This document shows, piece after piece, positions 41,909 to 49,484 of a stretch of 64,000 bases of DNA; position 1 is the first letter of the stretch, and each line of letters begins with the position of its first letter. The notes under the pieces are model-generated. The model worked only from the letters and a program-made list of their open reading frames with translations, made no database searches and had not been told where the DNA came from. This stretch comes from Pimelobacter simplex (GTDB lineage Bacteria > Actinomycetota > Actinomycetes > Propionibacteriales > Nocardioidaceae), in the NCBI RefSeq assembly GCF_024662235.1, contig NZ_CP096276.1, positions 4,898,001 to 4,962,000 on the forward strand, in the 5' to 3' direction. Position numbers and translations under genes: made by a program.

Positions 41909-42706
41909 TCAGAGGCGCTCGCGCAGCCAGGCGAAGTCGGCGACGTGCTCGTCGGCCCCGCCGGGCGTCTCGCACACGACCGGGGCACCGGCGTCGCGGA
42001 TCACCTGGGCCAGCAGGTCGGGGTCGATCCGGCCGGCGCCGAAGTTGGCGTGCCGGTCGGCGCCGGAGTCGAACTCGTCGCGGCTGTCGTTGGCGTGGAC
42101 CAGGTCGATCCGGCCGGTGATCGCGCGCACGTCCTCGACGATCGTCTCGAGCGCGTTGCCGCCGGCGTGGGCGTGGCAGGTGTCGAGGCAGAAGCCGACC
42201 ATGTCGGCGCCCTCGGCCGCGGCGATGGCGTCCCAGGTGCCCTTGATCCGGTCGAGGTAGCGGGTCATCGCATTGGTGCCGCCCGCGGTGTTCTCGATGA
42301 GCAGCGGGATCTTGAGGTCGGTCGCCTCGATGGCCTTGCGCCAGTTGTCGAAGCCCTTGGCCGGGTCGTCCTCGTCGGTGACGTGGCCGCCGTGGACGAT
42401 CAGTCCCTTGGCGCCGAGCTTGGCGGCGGCGTCCATGTGCTGCTGGAGCAGCTTGCGGCTGGGGATGCGCTGGCGGTTGTTGGTCGTCGCCACGTTGATC
42501 AGGTACGGCGCGTGCACGTAGAGGTCGACGCCGGCCGCCTCGGCCGCGCCGCGCAGGGCCTCGGCGCCGCCCTCGTAGGACAGGACGGGGCCCTTGTAGG
42601 ACTGCGGGTTGCCGAGGAAGAACTGCACGAGCGGGGCGTTGCGGGCGGCCGCCTCGGCGATCGGGTCGGTCTGGTCGACGTGGGCACCGATACGCAGCTC
42701 GCTCAT
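41909..42706 (-). CDS. nfo: Deoxyribonuclease IV (endonuclease IV)
   Basis: 265-residue AP endonuclease of the Nfo family with a TIM-barrel and zinc ligands. Motifs: RIGAHVDQTDPIAEAA, LYVHAPYLINVATTN, LIVHGGHVTDEDD, GFCLDTCHAHAGG, DLVHANDSRDEFDSGADRHA and the final VCETPGG. It cuts DNA 5' of abasic sites in base-excision repair. TACGAT lies 6 bp before the ATG, so the mRNA is probably leaderless; the divergent FHA-protease gene is also leaderless with 87 bp between starts. Confidence 0.94.
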   Translation of the reverse strand: MSELRIGAHVDQTDPIAEAAARNAPLVQFFLGNPQSYKGPVLSYEGGAEALRGAAEAAGVDLYVHAPYLINVATTNNRQRIPSRKLLQQHMDAAAKLGAKGLIVHGGHVTDEDDPAKGFDNWRKAIEATDLKIPLLIENTAGGTNAMTRYLDRIKGTWDAIAAAEGADMVGFCLDTCHAHAGGNALETIVEDVRAITGRIDLVHANDSRDEFDSGADRHANFGAGRIDPDLLAQVIRDAGAPVVCETPGGADEHVADFAWLRERL

Positions 42707-42712
42707 GGCGTC

Positions 42713-42718
42713 ATCGTA
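42713..42718 (-). promoter_or_regulatory. Leaderless -10 element of nfo
   Basis: TACGAT on the minus strand ends 6 bp before the nfo ATG at 42706. Confidence 0.45.
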
Positions 42719-42780
42719 AAGAGCGGCACCGACGGTGCCCCTCTTGGGTAAAACGCACGGCGACCGCCCCTGACGGCGAC

Positions 42781-42786
42781 TAGCGT
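42781..42786 (+). promoter_or_regulatory. Leaderless -10 element of the FHA-protease gene
   Basis: TAGCGT ends 7 bp before the GTG at 42794, favouring that start over the GTG at 42791. Confidence 0.45.
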
Positions 42787-42793
42787 CCCGGTG

Positions 42794-44797
42794 GTGACCA
42801 CCCTCAACGTCTCCGGCGGCGGCCAGCACTGGTCGTTCGAGGAGCCGCGTGTCGTCGTGATCGGCCGCGAGCTCAGCTCCGACATCGTCCTGTCCACGCC
42901 GACCGCCTCGCGCCGGCACGCCGAGCTGCGCTCCGACGGCACGGGCTGGGTGCTGGTCGACACCGGGTCGAGCAGTGGCACCTGGCTCAACGGCGCCCGG
43001 GTCAGCGAGGTCCGGATCACCACGCGCACCGCCGTCCGGTTCGGCTCCGCGGACGGCGAGGAGCTGGTCCTCGCCCCGGCCGGCGCCGACCCGCGGCCGA
43101 CCTCGACCATCGACGTCGCCGGCATCCCGGGCGGCCTCGCCCAGACCGTGCTGCCCGGCACCGGCCCGGTCGGCCCCGGCTACGTCAGCGGCCCCGGTGT
43201 GCTCGTGCGCGCGGGCGGCGAGGCGAAGAGGTTCCCGCCCGGCAGCGTGGTCCGGATCGGTCGCGACCCGGGCAACGAGGTGGTCGTCGACGACCCGTCG
43301 GTCTCGCGCCTGCACGGCGTGGTCGAGGGTCGCCCCGACGGCTGGTGGTACGTCGACCGCTCGTCGGCCGGCACCTTCCTCGAGGAGGACCGGGTCACCC
43401 AGCGCAAGCTCGAGGACCCCACCACGCTCATGCTCGGGCACCCCACCGCGGGCGCCGAGATCGAGGTGGTCCCGATCGTCGCGGCCGGCGCCGCGCAGAA
43501 GTCGATCGCCAAGAAGAAGCGCAAGCGCACCGCCGCCCTGGTCGGCGGGATCGTCGCCGCGCTCGTCCTGGTCGGCGGCGGCGTGACCGCGGCCGTCCTC
43601 CTCGGGGGCGGGGACGACGAGCCGGCCGCCAAGGACGACCCGCCGCAGGCCGCCGGGCTCACCACCGCCGAGCTCGACCGGGCCAAGCTGGCCAGCGTCC
43701 TCATCATCGCCGTCGACGCGACCGGCCAGCCGCTCTACACCGGCTCCGGCACGATCATCAGCGAGGACGGCCTGATCCTCACCAACGCCCACGTCGGCAA
43801 GCCCAGCTCGCCCGGCCAGGTCCCGCCCGGCGAGGACCCCGCAGGCCTGCTCGTCGCGCTGACCTCGGCCGAGGACGACAAGCCCGCGGCGCCGTCGTTC
43901 TCGGCGGAGCCGGTCGTCTCCGACGGCGTCCTCGACCTCGCCGTCCTCAAGATCACCGCCGACGCCGAGGGCGACAAGGTCGACGACACGGACCTCGCCG
44001 CGCTCCCCGACCCGCTCCCCCTCGGTGACAGCGACGACCTGCGCACCGGCGACGAGCTGACCGCCCTCGGCTTCCCGGCCGTCGCCCACGTCGCCTCCGA
44101 CGACGGCCTCGACCGCGCGCTGACCGTGACCCGCGGCGTCGTGTCGACCTTCCTCAAGGAGACCGCCGTGCCCGGCGACCGGGCCTGGATCGACAGCGAC
44201 ATCCGGATCGGTTCCGGCAACTCCGGCGGCGCCTCGATCAACACCGACGGCGAGCTGGTCGGCGTCAACAGCGCCGTGGTCACCGAGTCCACCGTCGGCG
44301 ACAGCGGCGAGGGCGGCGCCTTCACCGGCGGCTCGGCCCGGATCCGGCCGGTCAACCTGACCATGGACATCATCGAGCTCGCGAAGAAGGGCGGCGACCC
44401 GGAGTACGTCTCGCCGTACCTGAAGGACGTGCCGGAGCCCCCGGCCGACCCGATGGGCCAGGCCTCGGCCGCCCCCGCGGGCTGGTCGGTCGACGGCAAC
44501 AGCGACTGCTCCACGCCCAGCACCCTCGAGGACCCGCAGGTGCTCGAGGGCGTGACCCTGCCGGCCACGCTCTACGCACACTTCGCGGTGACCGGGCTGC
44601 CGGACGGCACGCCGTTCACCATCGAGCTGCACAACCCCGAGGGCGAGCTGCTCGGCTCGCTCGACGGAGCCTGGAGCCTGGGCGACGGCGAGGTCTGCGC
44701 CGCCGTCTCGCTCGACCTGCCCGAGGGCCTGGTCGGCGCCGTCGCCGTGCTCGTGATCGACGAGTCCTCGATCCAGAACCCGGTGCTCTTCCAGTAG
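42794..44797 (+). CDS. Double-FHA, membrane-anchored trypsin-like serine protease
   Basis: 667 residues. Two FHA domains occupy about 1-95 (VVVIGRELSSDIVLS, ASRRHAEL, GSSSGTWLNG) and 130-235 (RIGRDPGNEVVVDDPSVSRL, DRSSAGTFLEEDR). A basic KKKRKRT stop-transfer precedes a membrane helix at about 247-268. Outside the cell lies a chymotrypsin-like domain with His333 (TNAHV), Asp381 (LDLAVLKI) and Ser477 (GSGNSGGAS), then a C-terminal beta domain. It should link phosphothreonine recognition inside the cell to proteolysis outside. The substrate is unknown. Confidence 0.88.
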   Translation: MTTLNVSGGGQHWSFEEPRVVVIGRELSSDIVLSTPTASRRHAELRSDGTGWVLVDTGSSSGTWLNGARVSEVRITTRTAVRFGSADGEELVLAPAGADPRPTSTIDVAGIPGGLAQTVLPGTGPVGPGYVSGPGVLVRAGGEAKRFPPGSVVRIGRDPGNEVVVDDPSVSRLHGVVEGRPDGWWYVDRSSAGTFLEEDRVTQRKLEDPTTLMLGHPTAGAEIEVVPIVAAGAAQKSIAKKKRKRTAALVGGIVAALVLVGGGVTAAVLLGGGDDEPAAKDDPPQAAGLTTAELDRAKLASVLIIAVDATGQPLYTGSGTIISEDGLILTNAHVGKPSSPGQVPPGEDPAGLLVALTSAEDDKPAAPSFSAEPVVSDGVLDLAVLKITADAEGDKVDDTDLAALPDPLPLGDSDDLRTGDELTALGFPAVAHVASDDGLDRALTVTRGVVSTFLKETAVPGDRAWIDSDIRIGSGNSGGASINTDGELVGVNSAVVTESTVGDSGEGGAFTGGSARIRPVNLTMDIIELAKKGGDPEYVSPYLKDVPEPPADPMGQASAAPAGWSVDGNSDCSTPSTLEDPQVLEGVTLPATLYAHFAVTGLPDGTPFTIELHNPEGELLGSLDGAWSLGDGEVCAAVSLDLPEGLVGAVAVLVIDESSIQNPVLFQ

Positions 44798-44809
44798 CGG
44801 GAGCCTGCC

Positions 44810-45439
44810 TCAGCGAGCGGTCCGGCGCAGCCTGCGCCGGACCGCTGCGCGTTCGAGGGGGCTGAGGTCCTCGACGACGGTGAGGACGGCGGCGAGCTGC
44901 TCCAGTGCTCCGAAGGCCTGCTCGGTGCCCAGGGCGTCCACGCCGTCGTACAGGCCCAGGCCGACGAAGGACGCACTGATCGCCCGCGCCAGCCCCGGTA
45001 CGTCGACCACGTCGGCCAGCACCGTCGCCTCGGTCAGCCGGCGCAGCACCGCCTCGACCTCGACCACCCACAGGTCCAGACCCTCCCGGGTCGGCCCCGC
45101 GAGCGCCGGGTGCGACGACGTCCCCGCGAGCAGCTGCCCCAGCAGCGCCACATTGCCCGCCTCCCGCTCGGCCCGGTGGATCGCCCGCGCCGCCGTCACC
45201 AGGTCACCGAACCCGCTGATCCCCCGCAGCGTCTCCCGGTGCGCCGCCACCCGCTGCGCGGCACCGTGCGCGCACGCCGCCGCGAGCAGCTCGTCGACCG
45301 ACCCGAAGTGGTAGAAGACCAGCGCTTGGTTGACCCCCGCCTCCGTCGCGATCGTGCGGGCCGAGGCCTTCGCGATCCCCTGGTCGGTGACCACGCGCAG
45401 GGTCGCGTCGAGCAGCTTGTCGCGGGTGGGGGCGCTCAT
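44810..45439 (-). CDS. TetR-family transcriptional regulator
   Basis: 209 residues. The N-terminal helix-turn-helix is clear (RDKLLDATLRVVTDQGIAKA, GVNQALVFYHFGSVDELLAA), followed by a ligand-binding helical domain. Two perfect 16-bp palindromes lie in the divergent intergenic region, very likely its operators. The target is the plus-strand membrane-protein gene and probably itself. Ligand unknown. Confidence 0.92.
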   Translation of the reverse strand: MSAPTRDKLLDATLRVVTDQGIAKASARTIATEAGVNQALVFYHFGSVDELLAAACAHGAAQRVAAHRETLRGISGFGDLVTAARAIHRAEREAGNVALLGQLLAGTSSHPALAGPTREGLDLWVVEVEAVLRRLTEATVLADVVDVPGLARAISASFVGLGLYDGVDALGTEQAFGALEQLAAVLTVVEDLSPLERAAVRRRLRRTAR

Positions 45440-45458
45440 GGGGTGATCCTGCCTGGTC

Positions 45459-45474
45459 TTGAGCGTTCGCTCAA
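45459..45474. promoter_or_regulatory. TetR operator 1
   Basis: TTGAGCGTTCGCTCAA: arms TTGAGCG/CGCTCAA around TT. It lies 20 bp before the TetR start codon. Confidence 0.75.
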
Positions 45475-45487
45475 TCCGTGGCAGGGT

Positions 45488-45503
45488 TTGAGCGAACGCT
45501 CAA
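45488..45503. promoter_or_regulatory. TetR operator 2
   Basis: TTGAGCGAACGCTCAA: same arms as operator 1 around AA, with its centre 29 bp away. It lies 20 bp before the ATG of the membrane-protein gene at 45524. Confidence 0.75.
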
Positions 45504-45523
45504 TATCTCTTCGAGGAGGGCCG

Positions 45524-45958
45524 ATGAGGCCGAACACGCCGGGGCCGGGCGGCTATGTGGCCGCGTGGGCGGTCAGCGTGCTGATCGTCGACCTCGCGAT
45601 GGTGCTCGGCGCGAGCCTGTTCGGCACGTCGCCGGGACCGCTCGAGCTGGTCCTCATGGTGTGGGGGCTGGTGCCGTGGGTCGCGCTCTTCTCGCTCCCG
45701 ATCGCGGTCCCCGGCGTCCTGATCGTCCATCTGGTGTGCCGGTGCGTCGGTGCGCAGTGGGTGCACGTCGCGGCAGCCGGCCTGGCCGGCCTGGCCCCGA
45801 TGGGGGTGTGGGTGCTCCTCACGGGAGAGGCGGAGCCGGTGCTGGGGCTGCTGGCGGTGGCGACGGCGCTCGGCCGCCTGGCCGTCGTACCGATGGTGCG
45901 GCGGCGGCGCGATGGTGCCCAGCAGCTGCTGGCGGGCCCGTGGAGGGCTGCCGGATGA
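45524..45958 (+). CDS. Small four-span membrane protein, TetR-controlled
   Basis: 144 residues starting [11 protein letters not shown], with four hydrophobic segments: [39 protein letters not shown] continuing to [27 protein letters not shown], and LGLLAVATALGRLAVVP. The C-terminus is basic (VRRRRDGAQ). GAGGAGG lies just before the ATG. No family recognised. Two TetR operators precede it. A frameshifted second copy follows with a 4-bp overlap, so this gene was duplicated in tandem. Confidence 0.78.
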   Translation: MRPNTPGPGGYVAAWAVSVLIVDLAMVLGASLFGTSPGPLELVLMVWGLVPWVALFSLPIAVPGVLIVHLVCRCVGAQWVHVAAAGLAGLAPMGVWVLLTGEAEPVLGLLAVATALGRLAVVPMVRRRRDGAQQLLAGPWRAAG

Positions 45959-46277
45959 CGAACACGCCGGGGCCGGGTGGCTACGTCCTCGGCGCCGAGC
46001 TCACGGGGCCGCCGGCCGGACTTGCCAACGCGGCGGGGCGGTGGGGGTGCGCGACGCGTTGTTCTCGCTCCCGATCGCGATCCCCGGCGTCCTGGTAGTC
46101 CACCTCGCCTGCAGGGCCGTCCCCGCGCAGTGGGTGCACGTCGCGGCGGCCGGCCTGGTCGGCCTGGCTCCGACGGCGATGCTGACCGTGGCCGCCGGCG
46201 AGCCGCTCGGGCGCCTGGTCGTGGTGCCGCTGGTGTGGCGGCGCCGCGATTCGGCCCGCTCCGTCGCGCGCTGTTAA
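45955..46277 (+). pseudogene. Frameshifted tandem copy of the upstream membrane-protein gene
   Basis: It begins ATG at 45955 (ATGA overlap) with [10 protein letters not shown], nearly the same opening as the 45524 gene. That frame loses homology and stops at 46098. Similarity to the upstream copy resumes in another frame from about 46045: [37 protein letters not shown] and [15 protein letters not shown], ending at 46277. The region matching the first membrane helix is shortened, so the copy carries a deletion plus a frameshift. It is a pseudogene unless the reading frame is restored by frameshifting or the base call is wrong. Confidence 0.75.
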
Positions 46278-46399
46278 CCTCTCCTGTCCGGTGCCGCACG
46301 GCACCGTACTTCCGGACGGGCCGAACCGTCCGGAGAAGCAGAGCCCTCCTGCCACGGAAAGTCCGCGGCCGCCTGAGTCCAGAGGAGGTGGAGACCGCT
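46275..46399 (+). promoter_or_regulatory. rpsF promoter and structured leader
   Basis: TAACCT (46275-46280) is a -10 candidate overlapping the end of the pseudogene. The leader then holds two strong hairpins: GGTGCC-GCAC-GGCACC (46290-46305) and a 9-bp stem TCCGGACGG/CCGTCCGGA with loop GCCGAA (46311-46334). rpsF leaders in many bacteria bind the S6:S18 complex for feedback control; these hairpins may be the equivalent, but I cannot check the consensus here. Confidence 0.45.
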
Positions 46400-46687
46400 T
46401 TGCGCAACTACGAAGTCGTGGTCATCCTCGACCCGAGCCTCGACGAGCGGACGGTTCAGCCGTCGCTCGACAAGTACCTGAACGTCGTCCGCAATGACGG
46501 CGGCACCGTCGACAACGTCGACGTGTGGGGCAAGCGTCGCCTGGCGTACGAGATCAAGAAGAACGCCGAAGGCATCTACGCGATCATCAAGCTGACCGCC
46601 GCTCCGGCGACCGTCGACGAGCTCGACCGTCAGCTGACCCTCAACGAGTCCGTGCTGCGGACGAAGGTCCTGCGACCCACCGTCTGA
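46400..46687 (+). CDS. rpsF: 30S ribosomal protein S6
   Basis: 95-residue protein with the S6 pattern [40 protein letters not shown] and [12 protein letters not shown]6 pairs with S18 on the platform of the small subunit. The start is an unusual TTG at 46400, chosen because AGGAGGTGG ends 9 bp before it; the in-frame GTG at 46388 lies inside that ribosome binding site. It heads rpsF-ssb-rpsR-rplI. Confidence 0.96.
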   Translation: MRNYEVVVILDPSLDERTVQPSLDKYLNVVRNDGGTVDNVDVWGKRRLAYEIKKNAEGIYAIIKLTAAPATVDELDRQLTLNESVLRTKVLRPTV

Positions 46688-46815
46688 GGTACCCGAAGGA
46701 TCCGTGCCTGTGGATTGCCGCTTCCCGAAGTTGGTGGTCCAGGACACGATGGGGGCCGTCGTCCGGGGCTGACCCGGGCTAGGCCGTTCGTTCCCACCCT
46801 CACCAGGAGATCACC

Positions 46816-47382
46816 ATGGCAGGCGAGACCGTCATCACCGTCGTCGGGAACCTCGTCGACGACCCGGAGCTGCGCTTCACCCCGTCGGGTGCGGCCGTGG
46901 CGAACTTCCGGATCGCGTCGACGCCGCGCACCTTCGACCGGCAGACCAACGAGTGGAAGGACGGCGACGCGCTGTTCCTCTCCTGCGCGGTCTGGCGGCA
47001 GTACGCCGAGAACGTCGCCGAGTCCCTCACCAAGGGGATGCGCGTGATCGTGACCGGCCGGCTGAAGTCGCGGCAGTACGAGACCCGCGAGGGCGAGAAG
47101 CGCACCGCCATGGAGATCGACGTCGAAGAGGTCGGCCCCGCGCTGCGGTACGCCACGGCCAAGGTCAACCGCGCGGCGCGCGGTGGGGCCGGCGGCGGTG
47201 GCGGCTACGGCGGCGGCGCTCCCCAGGGTGGTGGCGGTGCTCCCGCGGCCGACCCGTGGGGCGCTCCGGCCGGCGGTGGCGGCGGCAACCAGGGTGGCGG
47301 ATCCAACTACGGGGGCGGCGCTCCGGCCAACGACCCGTGGGCCGCGCCGGGCGTCTCGTCCAACGACGAGCCCCCGTTCTGA
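46816..47382 (+). CDS. ssb: Single-stranded DNA-binding protein
   Basis: 188 residues: an OB fold (1-115; [60 protein letters not shown]), a Gly-rich linker with two repeated ADPWGAP / NDPWAAP units, and the acidic C-terminal tip DEPPF that recruits replication and repair proteins. ATG with CAGGAG upstream. In the ribosomal operon, the normal place in actinobacteria. Confidence 0.97.
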   Translation: MAGETVITVVGNLVDDPELRFTPSGAAVANFRIASTPRTFDRQTNEWKDGDALFLSCAVWRQYAENVAESLTKGMRVIVTGRLKSRQYETREGEKRTAMEIDVEEVGPALRYATAKVNRAARGGAGGGGGYGGGAPQGGGGAPAADPWGAPAGGGGGNQGGGSNYGGGAPANDPWAAPGVSSNDEPPF

Positions 47383-47450
47383 GCAACAACACACCAACCA
47401 TTCCGGCCATCGTTGACTGACGCGGCCGGGCTCTGAGGAGGAGCACCACA

Positions 47451-47687
47451 ATGGCGAAGGCAGTCGTCCGCAAGCCGAAGAAGAAGGTTTGCCAGTTCTG
47501 CAAGGAGAAGGCCACCGGTGTCGACTACAAGGACACCGCCCTTCTGAAGAAGTTCATCTCCGACCGCGGCAAGATCCGCGCCCGTCGGGTGACCGGCAAC
47601 TGCGTCCAGCACCAGCGTGACATCGCCATCGCGGTGAAGAACGCCCGCGAGGTCGCGCTGCTGCCCTACACCTCCAGCGGCCGCTGA
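47451..47687 (+). CDS. rpsR: 30S ribosomal protein S18
   Basis: 78 residues with [40 protein letters not shown] and the C-terminal [12 protein letters not shown]. The CxxC pair near the N-terminus and a further Cys in GNCV fit a Zn-binding (C+) S18; the only S18 in the window. GAGGAGG precedes the ATG. Confidence 0.96.
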   Translation: MAKAVVRKPKKKVCQFCKEKATGVDYKDTALLKKFISDRGKIRARRVTGNCVQHQRDIAIAVKNAREVALLPYTSSGR

Positions 47688-47717
47688 TCCGGTTCGGTAG
47701 AGAAGGAGACTGAACTC

Positions 47718-48164
47718 ATGAAGATCATCCTGACCCAGGAGGTCGAGAACCTCGGCGCCGCTGGTGACGTGGTGGAGGTCAAGGACGGCTACGGCCGCAA
47801 CTACCTCATCCCCCGTGGCTTCGCGATCCGCTGGACGCGCGGCGCCCAGGCGCAGGCCGACTCGATCAAGGCCGCCCGCTCCGCGCGTGCGGTCCGCGAC
47901 GAGGCCCACGCGGCCGAGATCAAGGCCAAGCTCGAGGGCAGCCCGGTCGACGTCAAGGTGAAGGCGGGCCAGGGCGGCCGTCTGTTCGGCGCGGTCACCG
48001 CTGCCGACATCGCGGCGGCGCTCGGCGAGGCGGCCGGCGAGGCGATCGACAAGCGGACCATCGTCCTCGGCAACCCGATCAAGGCGCTGGGCAACCACGC
48101 CGTGTCGGTCAAGCTGCACGACGAGGTCTCGGCGGCGGTCGCGCTCAACGTGATCCCTGCCTGA
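47718..48164 (+). CDS. rplI: 50S ribosomal protein L9
   Basis: 148 residues: [20 protein letters not shown] then [16 protein letters not shown] (N-terminal domain), a long central helix, and a C-terminal domain with [19 protein letters not shown]. It binds the L1 stalk base of 23S rRNA. GAAGGAG 8 bp before the ATG. Last gene of the operon, with a terminator 15 bp downstream. Confidence 0.97.
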   Translation: MKIILTQEVENLGAAGDVVEVKDGYGRNYLIPRGFAIRWTRGAQAQADSIKAARSARAVRDEAHAAEIKAKLEGSPVDVKVKAGQGGRLFGAVTAADIAAALGEAAGEAIDKRTIVLGNPIKALGNHAVSVKLHDEVSAAVALNVIPA

Positions 48165-48178
48165 TTCCAGGCTTCACC

Positions 48179-48218
48179 CGCGTGGCCGGTCCCTTCGGGG
48201 CCGGCCACGCGGCTATTT
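48179..48218 (+). terminator. Rho-independent terminator after rplI
   Basis: Perfect 11-bp stem (48179-48189 and 48201-48211), an inner TTCG-type tip, and TTTT at 48215-48218. Confidence 0.87.
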
Positions 48219-48258
48219 TCAGGGTGCTCCACCTTCCCCGACCCAGGAGTTCACCCCC

Positions 48259-48918
48259 ATGCATGTACGACGGACGCTGCCCGCCGCCCTCCTGCTGCTC
48301 GCGCCGGTGCTCGCCGCCTGCGGTGACGGCGACGACGCCCCCGACGCCGACGCGACGTCGTCCCCGACCACGCCGACGAGCGACGCGCCGACCACCCCCA
48401 GCGCGACCACCCCGAGCGCGACGCCCACGACGGTGACCTCCGCTCCCTCCTCGGCCCCCCCGGCCGCGACCCTGCCGGCGGCCTGCGACCTCGCGACCTC
48501 CGCGTCGGTGGCCAAGAACTTCGGCGTCACCGTCGGCCCGGCCGAGGCCGGTACCGACACCACGCGCGAGGGCGGCCGGGCCTGGAAGAGCAACGACTGC
48601 TCCTTCGAGGCCAAGGACCTGGTCGAGATCACGGTCAAGGTGACCGGCCCGGGCGACTTCACCAAGGGCGCCTTCGGCTGCCCCCAGCCCGCCGAGACCG
48701 GCGCGATCGTCGACCCGGCCGATGACATCGCCGGGGCCACCGACGGCTGGTGGAAGGTCAGCGACGCGCCGCCGCTCGAGGCGACGCTGCGCGCGTGCAC
48801 GGCCGGCGTCCTGCTGGACGTGGAGCTGGACTACGAGGACGGCGTCGACTATCAGGGCGACCCGCGCAACGACTCGATCGCGTTCGCCGAGCGGATCCTG
48901 GCCGACCTGCAGGGCTAG
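48259..48918 (+). CDS. DUF3558-like lipoprotein
   Basis: 219 residues with a lipoprotein signal (TLPAALLLLAPVLAACGDG; lipobox LAAC), a long Thr/Ser/Pro/Ala linker (about 30-75) and a globular domain of about 145 residues with four Cys (PAACDL, NDCSFE, FGCPQP, RACTAG). The layout resembles DUF3558 or other small actinobacterial lipoproteins, but the family call is tentative. Function unknown. Its TAG stop overlaps the TAG stop of the convergent gene within CTAG. Confidence 0.72.
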   Translation: MHVRRTLPAALLLLAPVLAACGDGDDAPDADATSSPTTPTSDAPTTPSATTPSATPTTVTSAPSSAPPAATLPAACDLATSASVAKNFGVTVGPAEAGTDTTREGGRAWKSNDCSFEAKDLVEITVKVTGPGDFTKGAFGCPQPAETGAIVDPADDIAGATDGWWKVSDAPPLEATLRACTAGVLLDVELDYEDGVDYQGDPRNDSIAFAERILADLQG

Positions 48919-49484
48919 GCCTCGGCCGGGTTCGGGTCGGGGTCCGGCTCGACCGGCGCCCCGGCCCAGGTACGGCCGGCGAAGACGAAGCAGAGCACGA
49001 CCAGCGCGATCTGGGTGACCTGCGCGGCCACCTCGCCGGCCGGTCCGACGTCCGTCCACCCGGCGCCGAACGCCAGCGGCGGTGCGGCCAGCACGAACAG
49101 CAGCGCCAGCGTGGCCATGCTGAACGAGCTCGCCCCGCCGGTGCTGCGCGCCCGCAGCGCGGCCTGGCTGAGCTGGTGGCACAGCAGCGCGAAGAAGGCG
49201 AACCGCGGCACGTCCGCGGCCCAGCCCAGCGACGGGTCGGTCTCGACCCAGCGGGCGGCGGCGGGGACGACGAGCGCGATGGAGACGCCCAGCGCCAGGA
49301 TGCCGAGGAAGCGCAGCACCGGGAGCCGTCGTACGTCGAGCGCGGCGGCCATCCCGTGCAGCCCGATCAGCACCAGCACCCAGCCGAGCGGGTCGGGCAG
49401 GGGGTCGAAGACGCCGGGCTGGGGGTCGGTCGGCCCGAGCGCGAGCAGCACGAGGCCGAGCGCGACCGCCTGGAGCGGCTTCAC
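48915..49484 (-). CDS. Integral membrane protein, unknown function
   Basis: 189 residues with about five hydrophobic segments (LQAVALGLVLLALGP, PLGWVLVLIGLHGMAA, VLRFLGILALGVSIALVVPA, MATLALLFVLAAPPLAF, VTQIALVVLCFVFAG) and an acidic Pro-rich C-terminus. No family recognised. The GTG at 49484 overlaps the MATE stop by 4 bp, so it is translated with that transporter. Confidence 0.72.
   Translation of the reverse strand: MKPLQAVALGLVLLALGPTDPQPGVFDPLPDPLGWVLVLIGLHGMAAALDVRRLPVLRFLGILALGVSIALVVPAAARWVETDPSLGWAADVPRFAFFALLCHQLSQAALRARSTGGASSFSMATLALLFVLAAPPLAFGAGWTDVGPAGEVAAQVTQIALVVLCFVFAGRTWAGAPVEPDPDPNPAEA

Noticed and set aside
45955..46098. Independent 47-residue protein
   Set aside because: Only its first ten or so residues are conserved; it is the 5' end of the frameshifted duplicate and then reads out of frame.
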